Part shown: positions 34,879-43,446 of the stretch, piece after piece
How the letters are laid out: each line of letters opens with the position of its first letter
How positions within the stretch are numbered: position 1 is the stretch's first letter
Source of the DNA: Gammaproteobacteria bacterium bin55
Lineage (GTDB): Bacteria > Pseudomonadota > Gammaproteobacteria > Pseudomonadales > Azotimanducaceae
Length of the DNA: 53,008 nucleotides
Direction of reading: 5' to 3'
Assembly (NCBI GenBank): GCA_002238665.1
Contig: MPMU01000004.1
Span: 1-53,008 of the forward strand
Program-made: the position numbers and the translations under genes
The notes under the pieces: model-generated
The model's database searches: none
Told to the model about the DNA's origin: nothing
Seen by the model: the letters and a program-made list of their open reading frames with translations, nothing else

Positions 34879-35535
34879 ATGATGGAATTCTCGGCTACAA
34901 AACATTGGATTGTGACAGCTGTAGCACTCGTACTAATTCTCTTTCTCATCGTAGTCTATCTATGGTTGAATTCAGACGGGGAAGATGAAAGCGAAGAGGT
35001 CGCAGAGCCAGACCCAAAATCGGAGAGCTCTATTGCTCAAGTAGATCCAGCACCGCAATTTCCTCCTCGAAAATTGCGTCGGGCTTGGCTAGAGCCTTCT
35101 GGCACGGATCCAGATGGAATTGACCCACCTCAAAATGTCTCCCAAGACTCGACCTATGTAATGTTGACGGGAGATTATGACCAGTGGTTGATCGGTACTC
35201 CGGTCGAGGTAGTCATACCTCAGACCAAGAAACGATACCGTTCGATAGTAGATCGAATCGCACCCGATGATTTTGGAAACATCACAATCCACACTAATCC
35301 GGATGTCGGTGAAGATGAATTCTTACATTTAATCATGACGTTGGACAATTCTCATACGTTTGCGTACGTCTCGACTACGGCTGGGAGTTATGAATTTGTA
35401 GGAAGCAAGCAAGGCGGTTGGATCACACCTTCGAGTAGTTTGCATCAGAACATTGATTACTCGGAAGTCGATGTTCTCAAAACAAGACGTGATCGCCATG
35501 TCAACACGAAGTATGTACCTCGTAGGGAGGAGTAG
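34879..35535 (+). CDS. Hypothetical membrane-anchored protein next to the giant metalloprotease
   Basis: A 218-residue protein with one N-terminal transmembrane helix (about residues 10-31, IVTAVALVLILFLIVVYLWL). An acidic/proline-rich linker follows (about 33-70), then a folded region at about 85-190 with TYVMLTGDYDQWLIGTPVEVVIPQ and NITIHTNPDVGEDEF, probably beta-rich and periplasmic. The tail is basic. I do not recognise a family. Its stop is 43 bp before the metalloprotease start on the same strand, so a joint function, for example anchoring or export, is possible but only inferred. Confidence 0.6.
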   Translation: MMEFSATKHWIVTAVALVLILFLIVVYLWLNSDGEDESEEVAEPDPKSESSIAQVDPAPQFPPRKLRRAWLEPSGTDPDGIDPPQNVSQDSTYVMLTGDYDQWLIGTPVEVVIPQTKKRYRSIVDRIAPDDFGNITIHTNPDVGEDEFLHLIMTLDNSHTFAYVSTTAGSYEFVGSKQGGWITPSSSLHQNIDYSEVDVLKTRRDRHVNTKYVPRREE

Positions 35536-35578
35536 GCGTGTCGACTAATCGTAAATCCAGTAATAGAGACTTTATGAA

Positions 35579-38500
35579 ATGTTCTTAGCATCAGCAATAT
35601 TCCGATGCCCAATCTTGATTCGTTGCCTATTAGTCGGTACGTTGGTACTTTCAAGTTCAGTCATGAATGCCCAGCAGGAGTTTGCTCGTGTAGGAATTGT
35701 TTGTCCTTGCAGTTTAGAAAGCGACGATGGCGAGACTGCGACTGTGCAATTCGGGTTGCGCAATTTCGAAGACTACCCTACTGAAAACCTGTATGCCACT
35801 CTAGCGGTTACCGGCTACTTTTCCGAGGAAGAATTCAAAAATGAGAAATCTTTGTTTCTGGGTACAACTCCACTGAATTTTGGCTTGGCTGAACTCGAAG
35901 AAGTCGCTACGGGTTTCTATGAAATCGAATTGGGGCAATTACCCACAGGACGTGTCTATTTTGAATTGCTCATCCACGAGGGTCCTACGCTCACCTTTTT
36001 CTCCTTGATAGATTCAATTTGGTTTGACGGGGAGACGGAAATGCCGTTTACCTCGCTGTCGAGGCGAGAGATTGATTTCCTACGAGATTCCGATGGCGAT
36101 GGTGTCGGTGACGTGAATGAAAACTTCATGAACACAGATCCAAATAACCCGTTGGATTTACCGAGCAAGCCAGAGATTGATGTTCTAGTTGTGTATGACT
36201 CCGAGATATGGAACAATGCACCTGGCAACAACCCCATATTGCAAATCGGTCACATTTTCACAGTCACTAACTTTCTGTTTGAAAGAAGTGGTTCCCCGTT
36301 GCGGTTTCGCATTGTAGGTGCATTGGACGAGAGCATCGTACCGGATATCTTGAACGACGATATGTTCTTAAGCGACGAATTGAGAGATCAGTTGCAAGCC
36401 GATTACGGCGCTGACGTGGTTCTAGCCTACCATCCAGGTTCGACTGGTCTCTGCGGAGTTGCGGAGGATATAGGTGGCTGGCGTGGTCGTGGGTTCATCC
36501 ATCCAACGGATCGAGCGATTCTGACCCATGTATGGCTAAATCCATTTATTTGTCCAATAAATGTAACAGCACATGAAATCGGACATCTCATGGGGCTCGG
36601 TCATTCCTATGTCCAAGGTGCCGTTGGCACTTACTACTGGTCTCGGGGGCACGGCCAACACGACGAGTTTGGTACGGTAATGTCTTACGCAAAGTTCGAC
36701 TACAACGGGGTCGATATTGACAAGTTTTCTAATCCTGATGAAGATTGCAACGGTGACCCATGCGGAATCTCGCACTTGAAGAGTAATCATGAGCAAAGTG
36801 CACATTCCGTTCTTTCGGTGAATATCACCAAGTATCAATTTGCATCTACCGGTAGTCCTCCATCTGATCTAGACGTAGACGGCGATGGTTTTGCTGCTGA
36901 CGAGGATCAATTTCCGTTGAATCCAAATGAATGGACCGATACCGACGGAGATGGTTATGGCGACAACAGCGACGCGTTTCCTAATCTTGCATCAGAATGG
37001 GTTGACACGGATGGGGACGGAATCGGCGACAATTCCGATCCCGATATCGACGGCGACGGAATACTCAATGAGAAAGATTCCGATCCTTTCGATTCGGATG
37101 TCCACATTGTAAGAAGCATGTATGTGGTTAGTGGTGTCAGCGACGATCAGCTTGGTTTTGAAGTCGTACGTACCGGCGATTGGGACGACGACGGAATTGA
37201 CGACCTTGCAATCGCTGCGCTGAAAACCGCGGACAGCAATGGCGAATCACAAGGAGCGGTCTATTTGCTCTCAGCTGCCGAACTTACCAAGTTTTCTGAC
37301 GATACGAAATCATTAGGTAGCGAACGACGGATACCTCTTTGGGTGGAGCAGGATCGTTCAGCATGGGTTATTCATGGCGTAGATATCGGCACGGACTTAG
37401 GCATGCACATGACGCATCTCTCAGCCTCAGAAGATACCGACGCCAGCGGCATTCTCGTGATGTCATCTGGACAAGGTTTGTACTTGGTCCGACTTGATAA
37501 TGCAACTCTAACGTCGTTTGACAGGCTTGATGGCACCGAAGATCGTCAAATGAGTCTGGAATATTGTCAGCAAAATTCTGAATGTTGGTTCGTAGGTGAG
37601 AATCGGTTTTTCAACCTACATGGCATCACTGCCATGCATGACCGCGATCACGACGGAATATCCGACTTCGCGGTTTTGGGTTCTCAGCTAGATACCGCAG
37701 AAGTCAGTCTGTATTTATTGACGACGGGAGCTAGCCAAACATTTGCACAAGATGCACAGCAACAGACTGATGCATTCAATCAAATCGTTGCAGACTGTAG
37801 CGATTGTTTCCGTATTCATAAAGAGGCATCGGGAAATCTCCTCAGTTTAGCTAGTCTAGGTGACTTAACCGGGCATATTGGCCATGAGTTGAGTGTCAGC
37901 CTAGAGGGCACTCCTTTCCTAAATGACGGCATCGTCTACATCCTGAACACGGATCTTGTTCCGTTATTGGATACGATCGATGGTTCGGCTGACGGTCAGG
38001 TCCAAATGGACGACCTTATAGGTGAGAAATTAAGATCATTCAGGATTACAGCCCCTGAAATTGAAGCATTCGGAAGAGGTTTCGAATCTGTAGTGGATAT
38101 TGACGGTGACGGTCGTCCGGAGGTCATGATGTGGAACCGGGACGGTCCCCAGATCCTCGCGCTATCTCAAGGTCTTGCAGATCTTGATGAACAAGACGGC
38201 ACATTAGATGGGGAAATCGTACTGACAGGTGCGTCGGTTAGTTCTCCGGGTATATGGTTTTTTGGTAATCTTTCGTTGGCCGATCAAAGATCTCAAGCGA
38301 TCTTGAATTCAACCGTTGAAGGACAAAGTAGCCACGTCTTAGTGCAATCTGAGAACGATGCAATGTTGGTCCCCATGGATGATCTGAGTTCTTTGGACAG
38401 TCCGCAAGAAGATCTACGAGATGGATTTATAGATGTCCGATCTCTCGAACGTTCATCAGGCATCTCATGGCTTGTAGTGCCCCGTGGACTTAGAGCTGGC

Positions 38501-41047
38501 ATCCGCTTGAGCGGCATGCTCCCGTTGGATGATCTCGACGACGACGGCATCCTGGATTTCATGTTTGCAGCGCACACACAGAACGCAGATCGACAGTCGA
38601 TCAGCACTCTCCATGTTATGTATTCATCAGCTCTCCCAACACTTGACCGCAGTGACGGAATGGAGAATGGCGTCATTCATCTGCACAATAATCTCGACGA
38701 TACCGATGGCGATGGAATTGCAAACTTGCACGATTTGGATGACGACAACGACGGAGCCACCGACCGACATGATCTCTATCCGCTCGATGCGAGCGCGATC
38801 TACGATGCGGATAACGATGGAACTGCAAACGTAATTGATGCTTTCCCAAATGATCCTTATGAAGATTCGGATATGGATGGTGATGGGATTGGTGACCAGT
38901 CTGATTTCGATACAGACGGAGACGGTATAGAGGATTTCACCGACCAGTCACCGTACGACACAGATAACGATGGTCTGGATAACTATGTTGATTTGGATGA
39001 CGACAACGATGGGGTTGTAGATGGACTAGACGCGTTTCCGTTGAATCACTTGGAGCAATTCGATTCTGATGGAGACGGAGTCGGTGACAATTCAGATCTT
39101 TTTGTTCACGACGAGAACGAGTGGGAAGACTTTGACCTAGATGGAATCGGCGACAATGCCGATGTTGACGACGATAATGATGGCTATGAGGACATAGAAG
39201 ATGTATTCCCGTTCGACCCTGACGAGTGGTTCGATTCCGATGGCGATGGCATCGGGGACAATGCCGATTTATTTCCGAATAACCCATTTGAATGGGAAGA
39301 CGAAGATAACGACGGACTTGGCGACAATTTGAGAGGCGCAGGAATCGCTACCTATCGAATCGAGTCAGAATGGTCTATATTGGACCTAGCCGGCGATGAA
39401 CTCAACCTCAATACACACTATCTTGGAGATTACGACTTGACAGGAGGAGCGAAGATAGTAATTGAAGGTGGAGATCCTCAAGACTCAACTGGTGCATTCC
39501 ATCTACTCTCGAGCTCTGACTTGAGACGACTCGATGAATTTGACCAGCAGGTGAACCAAACAATCCAAATGAAAGCTATAGCGCAGGGTGACAACAGTTG
39601 GGAGCTTCACGGTCCGCGTTCTTCGTTTGGCTTGTACTATTCGAACGCCGGTGTTGTAACGGATATTGACCGCGATGAGATCGGTGATTTGGTTATCGGC
39701 GGTTCACAAGACGAATTTGGCAAGGGAGTAGTCTATATCGTACGTGGAGCTCACCTAGCAAATGCCGATGCACTTGATGGTATGACCGACGGAAAAATCA
39801 ACCATACCCAGTGTTCCAGCAATGGTATGTGCATTGTCATTCAAAACTCAACTGAAACTAGCTTTGGGCACGGTATCACATCCTTGACTGGACTATATGG
39901 TGAAGGCAAATCCTCGATTGTTGCTTCTAATCAAATTTCTACGGAATGGCCAGAAGAAGGTATGGATGGTGATCCCTTGTTTTATCTGTTGTCGGACACT
40001 GCGATACTTCAGGAATTGAATGACCGACAAGATGCAATTCTCCAACTAGATCTATTACTGGAACAGGACGAAACACTTCAGATCTACTCAGAGTTCCCCG
40101 CACAGGAAGTTGCGCCAATTCGTCCAAACATACATCAGCTCTCGGATTTCGATAACGATGGTGCAGAAGATCTGCTTCTTGAACTACCTACTGGTGGTAT
40201 ATCGTATTTCCTGGCTTCCAGTGACATCCTGAATTCGGACATGGACGATGGAGCGAAAGATGGTCGAGTAAACGTCTTCCACATTCGAAATAGACCAGAC
40301 AGCTACAGGCTGGATGGTTTCGCAGTCAGAATGCCTTCTGCGAGAAGTACGGTCTGGGAAAGGAGTAACGTGTCCCAAGAGTCTCAATTTATACCTTTGA
40401 GACCTTTACTCTCCTCACATGACGAGGACGGAAACAATGGTCCAACATCTATGTCAATAAACGAGGGGTTACATTATCTGGTAGACATATCGGAGTTCGT
40501 CAAGCACGATGAGTCGGATGGCAATTCAGACGGCGTTATCACAAACATTGAAGTTACAGACACCAACGCTTGGGAGATTTTTGGTGTGTCGCGGCTTGAT
40601 ATTTGTAATGGCGGGAACAACCATCCAGCTACTCAAGTCATTGCTACATCTATGTCCATAGACGATCCCGGTTTTTCCTTGTTCACGCTGGGCGACATGC
40701 CAAACATGGTTGACTCGGCTGGTGATACTAGAACCACCTTAAACATTCCCAACGCGATTTCAAAAGGTGCCGAGGGAATGTGGAACATCAGTTTCGGTAG
40801 TCTTGGCACCAATTTGGTGGGAGCACAAATTGCCTGTGTTGGTGATTGGGACAGCGATGGTCGCGAGGACATAGCCTTATCGACTTTGAGGGTACTTCAA
40901 AGTTTCATTACCGGCACCGACTCGTCTATCAAAGCATCAGTCATTCTGCTGATGACAGGTGACCTGCCGGCTTTAGATGGTCTCGACGGCACACATGATA
41001 ATCAAATCGACATATCTCTTCTCTGGCGCACAGATTCGGATGAATGA
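35579..41047 (+). CDS. Giant secreted zinc metalloprotease with thrombospondin-3-like and FG-GAP repeats
   Basis: An 1822-residue exported protein. The signal peptide is about residues 1-31, ending VMNA. A beta-rich N-terminal region is followed by a metzincin-type protease domain at about 198-425: the zinc motif HEIGHLMGLGH is at 332-342 and the Met-turn TVMSY at 366-370. Acidic Asp-rich repeats (DTDGDGIGDNSD type), which bind calcium in thrombospondin-3-like domains, occur at about 429-507 and again at about 1040-1250. The regions between and after them (about 510-1040, 1255-1822) carry FG-GAP-like units such as GDWDDDGIDDLAIAA, DRDEIGDLVIGG and GDWDSDGREDIALS, as in beta-propellers. It probably degrades extracellular protein or mediates adhesion. 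No C-terminal sorting signal was identified. Confidence 0.82.
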   Translation: MFLASAIFRCPILIRCLLVGTLVLSSSVMNAQQEFARVGIVCPCSLESDDGETATVQFGLRNFEDYPTENLYATLAVTGYFSEEEFKNEKSLFLGTTPLNFGLAELEEVATGFYEIELGQLPTGRVYFELLIHEGPTLTFFSLIDSIWFDGETEMPFTSLSRREIDFLRDSDGDGVGDVNENFMNTDPNNPLDLPSKPEIDVLVVYDSEIWNNAPGNNPILQIGHIFTVTNFLFERSGSPLRFRIVGALDESIVPDILNDDMFLSDELRDQLQADYGADVVLAYHPGSTGLCGVAEDIGGWRGRGFIHPTDRAILTHVWLNPFICPINVTAHEIGHLMGLGHSYVQGAVGTYYWSRGHGQHDEFGTVMSYAKFDYNGVDIDKFSNPDEDCNGDPCGISHLKSNHEQSAHSVLSVNITKYQFASTGSPPSDLDVDGDGFAADEDQFPLNPNEWTDTDGDGYGDNSDAFPNLASEWVDTDGDGIGDNSDPDIDGDGILNEKDSDPFDSDVHIVRSMYVVSGVSDDQLGFEVVRTGDWDDDGIDDLAIAALKTADSNGESQGAVYLLSAAELTKFSDDTKSLGSERRIPLWVEQDRSAWVIHGVDIGTDLGMHMTHLSASEDTDASGILVMSSGQGLYLVRLDNATLTSFDRLDGTEDRQMSLEYCQQNSECWFVGENRFFNLHGITAMHDRDHDGISDFAVLGSQLDTAEVSLYLLTTGASQTFAQDAQQQTDAFNQIVADCSDCFRIHKEASGNLLSLASLGDLTGHIGHELSVSLEGTPFLNDGIVYILNTDLVPLLDTIDGSADGQVQMDDLIGEKLRSFRITAPEIEAFGRGFESVVDIDGDGRPEVMMWNRDGPQILALSQGLADLDEQDGTLDGEIVLTGASVSSPGIWFFGNLSLADQRSQAILNSTVEGQSSHVLVQSENDAMLVPMDDLSSLDSPQEDLRDGFIDVRSLERSSGISWLVVPRGLRAGIRLSGMLPLDDLDDDGILDFMFAAHTQNADRQSISTLHVMYSSALPTLDRSDGMENGVIHLHNNLDDTDGDGIANLHDLDDDNDGATDRHDLYPLDASAIYDADNDGTANVIDAFPNDPYEDSDMDGDGIGDQSDFDTDGDGIEDFTDQSPYDTDNDGLDNYVDLDDDNDGVVDGLDAFPLNHLEQFDSDGDGVGDNSDLFVHDENEWEDFDLDGIGDNADVDDDNDGYEDIEDVFPFDPDEWFDSDGDGIGDNADLFPNNPFEWEDEDNDGLGDNLRGAGIATYRIESEWSILDLAGDELNLNTHYLGDYDLTGGAKIVIEGGDPQDSTGAFHLLSSSDLRRLDEFDQQVNQTIQMKAIAQGDNSWELHGPRSSFGLYYSNAGVVTDIDRDEIGDLVIGGSQDEFGKGVVYIVRGAHLANADALDGMTDGKINHTQCSSNGMCIVIQNSTETSFGHGITSLTGLYGEGKSSIVASNQISTEWPEEGMDGDPLFYLLSDTAILQELNDRQDAILQLDLLLEQDETLQIYSEFPAQEVAPIRPNIHQLSDFDNDGAEDLLLELPTGGISYFLASSDILNSDMDDGAKDGRVNVFHIRNRPDSYRLDGFAVRMPSARSTVWERSNVSQESQFIPLRPLLSSHDEDGNNGPTSMSINEGLHYLVDISEFVKHDESDGNSDGVITNIEVTDTNAWEIFGVSRLDICNGGNNHPATQVIATSMSIDDPGFSLFTLGDMPNMVDSAGDTRTTLNIPNAISKGAEGMWNISFGSLGTNLVGAQIACVGDWDSDGREDIALSTLRVLQSFITGTDSSIKASVILLMTGDLPALDGLDGTHDNQIDISLLWRTDSDE
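36865..37100 (+). repeat. First array encoding Asp-rich calcium-binding repeats
   Basis: Degenerate repeats built on GAYACNGAYGGNGAY-type codon patterns (Asp-x-Asp-Gly-Asp-Gly) encode the first thrombospondin-3-like block of the metalloprotease, just after its catalytic domain. Confidence 0.7.
38695..39330 (+). repeat. Second, longer array encoding Asp-rich calcium-binding repeats
   Basis: About 210 residues of DxDGDGxxDxxD units and variants such as DLDDDNDGVVDGLDAFPL. The repeated reading at both DNA and protein level makes this a candidate for slipped-strand length variation between strains. Confidence 0.7.
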
Positions 41048-41951
41048 CGTAACAAACGCACATTTTGAGAACCCATTCATAGTTTCTTGATACTGCTCAT
41101 ACAGGTAGCAACGTGAATGTGAGGTATCCAGCAACTGGTATACCGGTTGGAGGTCTTTGTTCGGATATGCCGACGACCGATGACCTTAATCGTTCAAAGG
41201 GCTCCGTCGTTGATGGATATCAACTTTGGTCTCAGGAGTGCTCCATACAGTTTCTGCAAAAGAGAACCTAGGGTGCGCCCCTACTTTGGGCCAATCTAAT
41301 GAGTGAGGTACTCTAGCTCTAGAGTAGGTAGTTCGAGACCTCTCGAGCACGACGAATCTCAGTCGCAGGTAGTTGTGTACGCCACAGTCCAAGGATGCTG
41401 GGAATTTAGTCTCGTGGTAGCCAAAGGTTGTCACAGTCTCATAATGGGCGACGATAGCTCTAGAATGACGAGTCTGATCAGATTGCCTTGCAGATGCGAA
41501 GGCTGAAGGCGACGATCTACCGATCCTACTCCACTGAAAGTAGATCGATGTGAACCAACGGACCTGCAATTGACTGACGCAGGTGGAACGTGACTTGATC
41601 TGACGCAATCTGGCACATCTATGAGTTGATTTAGTCCTGCTGTGCAGGTGCTAGATGTGCAATTAGGAGCTTCGACTTGTATCGCACAATCTATGCTGCA
41701 AGTTTGAGGTACATTTCTTCCATTTATTGCAACTTTAAAGATCGCACTTGTGGGAAATTTAAAGTTGGAACTGACAGTGTGTCGCCGACCTTCTAAATAG
41801 TTCGCCGTAAAAGTTGAATTGTCTGTCCTCACTCACGAGCTTGTCAGTAGAACCAGTTCAGGAAACCTGCTTTCATCTTAGCGGTCGCAAGTAGATGTGC
41901 AAATGCAGACTTTATAATCCTCCGCTAGGCACGTATTCTCGTGAACTTATT
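41048..41951. other. 904-bp region without a convincing gene
   Basis: The longest open frame is minus-strand 41431-41832 (133 codons, GTG start). Its first half contains NFKFPTSAIFKVAINGRN and several cysteines and could be a remnant of a secreted protein, but the second half reads as noise and no ribosome site is present. Two neighbouring palindromes are listed separately. The right end leads into tRNA-Val. I see no promoter or terminator I can defend. Confidence 0.4.
41309..41346. promoter_or_regulatory. Pair of adjacent palindromes, centres 22 bp apart
   Basis: TACTCTAG and CTAGAGTA (8-bp arms, 2-nt centre) at 41309-41326, and TCGAGA and TCTCGA (6-bp arms, 2-nt centre) at 41333-41346. The 2-nt centres cannot form RNA hairpin loops, so dimeric protein binding to DNA is the more natural reading. 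No adjacent gene is obvious. Confidence 0.45.
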
Positions 41952-42028
41952 AGGCGCGTAGCTCAGTTGGTTAGAGCATCACCTTGACATGGTGGGGGTC
42001 GTTGGTTCGAATCCAATCGCGCCTACCA
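41952..42028 (+). tRNA. tRNA-Val (anticodon GAC)
   Basis: A 77-nt tRNA. The acceptor AGGCGCG pairs with CGCGCCT. The D arm is GCTCAGTTGGTTAGAGC. The anticodon stem TCACC/GGTGG encloses loop TTGACAT, giving anticodon GAC. The T arm TTGGTTCGAATCCAA is perfect, and discriminator A and CCA are encoded. It closely follows the gammaproteobacterial tRNA-Val pattern. Confidence 0.96.
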
Positions 42029-42091
42029 ATTTCTTATCCAAGTTAGTTCAAGCTTTCTTGTAACCATCTCATTTACACATGATTATTTCCT

Positions 42092-42688
42092 ATGCAGTTT
42101 GATTTCTATTTCGATGTAGGTAGTCCAAACGCTTACCTTTCTCACACAGTCATTCCTCAAATTGAAAAGCGAACTAACACTACCTGTCGGTACATACCGA
42201 TTTTGCTCGGAGGAGTGTTCAAGGCGACGAACAATCGGTCTCCGATGGAAGCTTTTGCAGGTATAGACAATAAACTCAGTTACATACGTCTTGAGACAGA
42301 ACGTTTTATGAGTCGCTATAACGTTAAGGGCTTTCAACGAAACCCTCACTTTCCAGTGAATACCCTTATGATGATGCGGGGTGCGATCTATGCAGAAACT
42401 CAACCTTTCTTCGATAAGTATGTCGATGTCACCATGCGAGCCATGTGGCAGGAACAGAGAAAAATGGACGAATTTGATGTCTTCAAGGAGACACTAGTAC
42501 AAAATGATCTTCCGGCTGATGAGATCATTCAAGCAACTCAAGATCAGAACGTAAAAAAACGCCTAATCGAAAACGTCGACCACGCAGTTGCACTAGGTAT
42601 TTTTGGGTCGCCGAGTTTTATCGTCAACGGCGAACTCTACTTCGGGAAGGACACGCTTCCTACTGTTGAGGAAATACTCTCCAAATAG
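42092..42688 (+). CDS. 2-hydroxychromene-2-carboxylate isomerase-like DsbA-fold protein
   Basis: A 198-residue cytoplasmic protein. The N-terminus FDFYFDVGSPNAYLSHTVIP carries the Ser-Pro expected at the glutathione-binding site, and the C-terminus ALGIFGSPSFIVNGELYFGKDTL carries the cis-Pro loop and the conserved FxGxD-like end. This is the best match of the three such proteins in the window to true HCCA isomerases, which act in aromatic (naphthalene) degradation using glutathione. Substrate unproven. It lies 63 bp after tRNA-Val and converges with an intradiol dioxygenase gene. Confidence 0.85.
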   Translation: MQFDFYFDVGSPNAYLSHTVIPQIEKRTNTTCRYIPILLGGVFKATNNRSPMEAFAGIDNKLSYIRLETERFMSRYNVKGFQRNPHFPVNTLMMMRGAIYAETQPFFDKYVDVTMRAMWQEQRKMDEFDVFKETLVQNDLPADEIIQATQDQNVKKRLIENVDHAVALGIFGSPSFIVNGELYFGKDTLPTVEEILSK

Positions 42689-42798
42689 AGTAACCCGCGA
42701 AGATCTGAGAATTTTCACTCGTTGGAATATTCAGGTTGGATTGCTCAGCTGAAAAGAATCAAGAAATTTGCGTGCAAAGGATTCCTGCTCGTACGCAT

Positions 42799-43416
42799 CT
42801 AAATCACGACTGTGAGAGATGACTCGAAGTTTGCCGGTTCAATCTCGACCAGACGAATTGTCTGAAGTTCTGCCTTGCTCCGTGATCTCGACATTCCTTG
42901 ATCACCACCAAACTTGTCAAAATAAATCTGACTTGTCAAGAGTTCTTCGTTTGCTTTCCACACCTTGTAATGAATGTGGTTTGCAGGTCTTGCGCGATAA
43001 CTCCCAGGGATGTAAGTCCGAAAATCAAACTCTCCATTTTCGTTGGTAGTGGCGGTCCCGCTGTAGAGAAACTCATCCAATAAATCGTTCTGTCCGCGAT
43101 CTCGTGGATGCTTGTAGCGTCCATTGGGGTCTGCGTGCCAAATGTCCACGATCACGTTCTTAATCGGTGTCTTGACTAAATCAATCACCTTACCTCTGAG
43201 ATTGAGAACGTCGAATTGGGGTGTTCCTTTGATTAAGTCGTTGGATCGATTTCGCTCTCCAACTGGATAGAACGGTCCTGTGAAATCTCGTGGTGTCCGT
43301 TTTAGCTCCTCACCCGAGGAAGGCACAAATCCAAAGGTTCCCATCGAAATCAAAGCTCCTTGGACTAAACGCCTACGGTTTAACCTTCCTGTACGGTCGT
43401 GGTTGATTGCTTTCAT
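42799..43416 (-). CDS. Exported intradiol ring-cleavage dioxygenase-like protein
   Basis: A 205-residue protein of the protocatechuate/catechol intradiol dioxygenase family, which cleaves catechols between the hydroxyls using Fe(III). The four iron ligands appear: Tyr101 in WHADPNGRY, Tyr140 in PGSYRARP, and His147/His149 in ANHIHY. The N-terminus NRRRLVQGALISMGTFGF (residues 13-30) resembles a Tat signal, so the enzyme may act in the periplasm, unlike the soluble catabolic enzymes. The substrate could be a lignin-like or humic catechol (inference). A GAGGTA sequence lies 8-13 nt upstream of the ATG. Confidence 0.82.
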   Translation of the reverse strand: MKAINHDRTGRLNRRRLVQGALISMGTFGFVPSSGEELKRTPRDFTGPFYPVGERNRSNDLIKGTPQFDVLNLRGKVIDLVKTPIKNVIVDIWHADPNGRYKHPRDRGQNDLLDEFLYSGTATTNENGEFDFRTYIPGSYRARPANHIHYKVWKANEELLTSQIYFDKFGGDQGMSRSRSKAELQTIRLVEIEPANFESSLTVVI

Positions 43417-43446
43417 TCTCAGATACCTCTCGATTCTTGCACCTAT

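Noticed and set aside
36927-37112. Alternative-frame ORFs inside the Asp-rich repeats
   Set aside because: They follow from the repetitive GAY/GGN codon pattern in the real frame and have no start signals.
41431-41832. 133-codon minus-strand frame with several cysteines
   Set aside because: The GTG start has no ribosome site, the second half is low in protein character, and no family is recognisable; kept only as a possible remnant in the region note.
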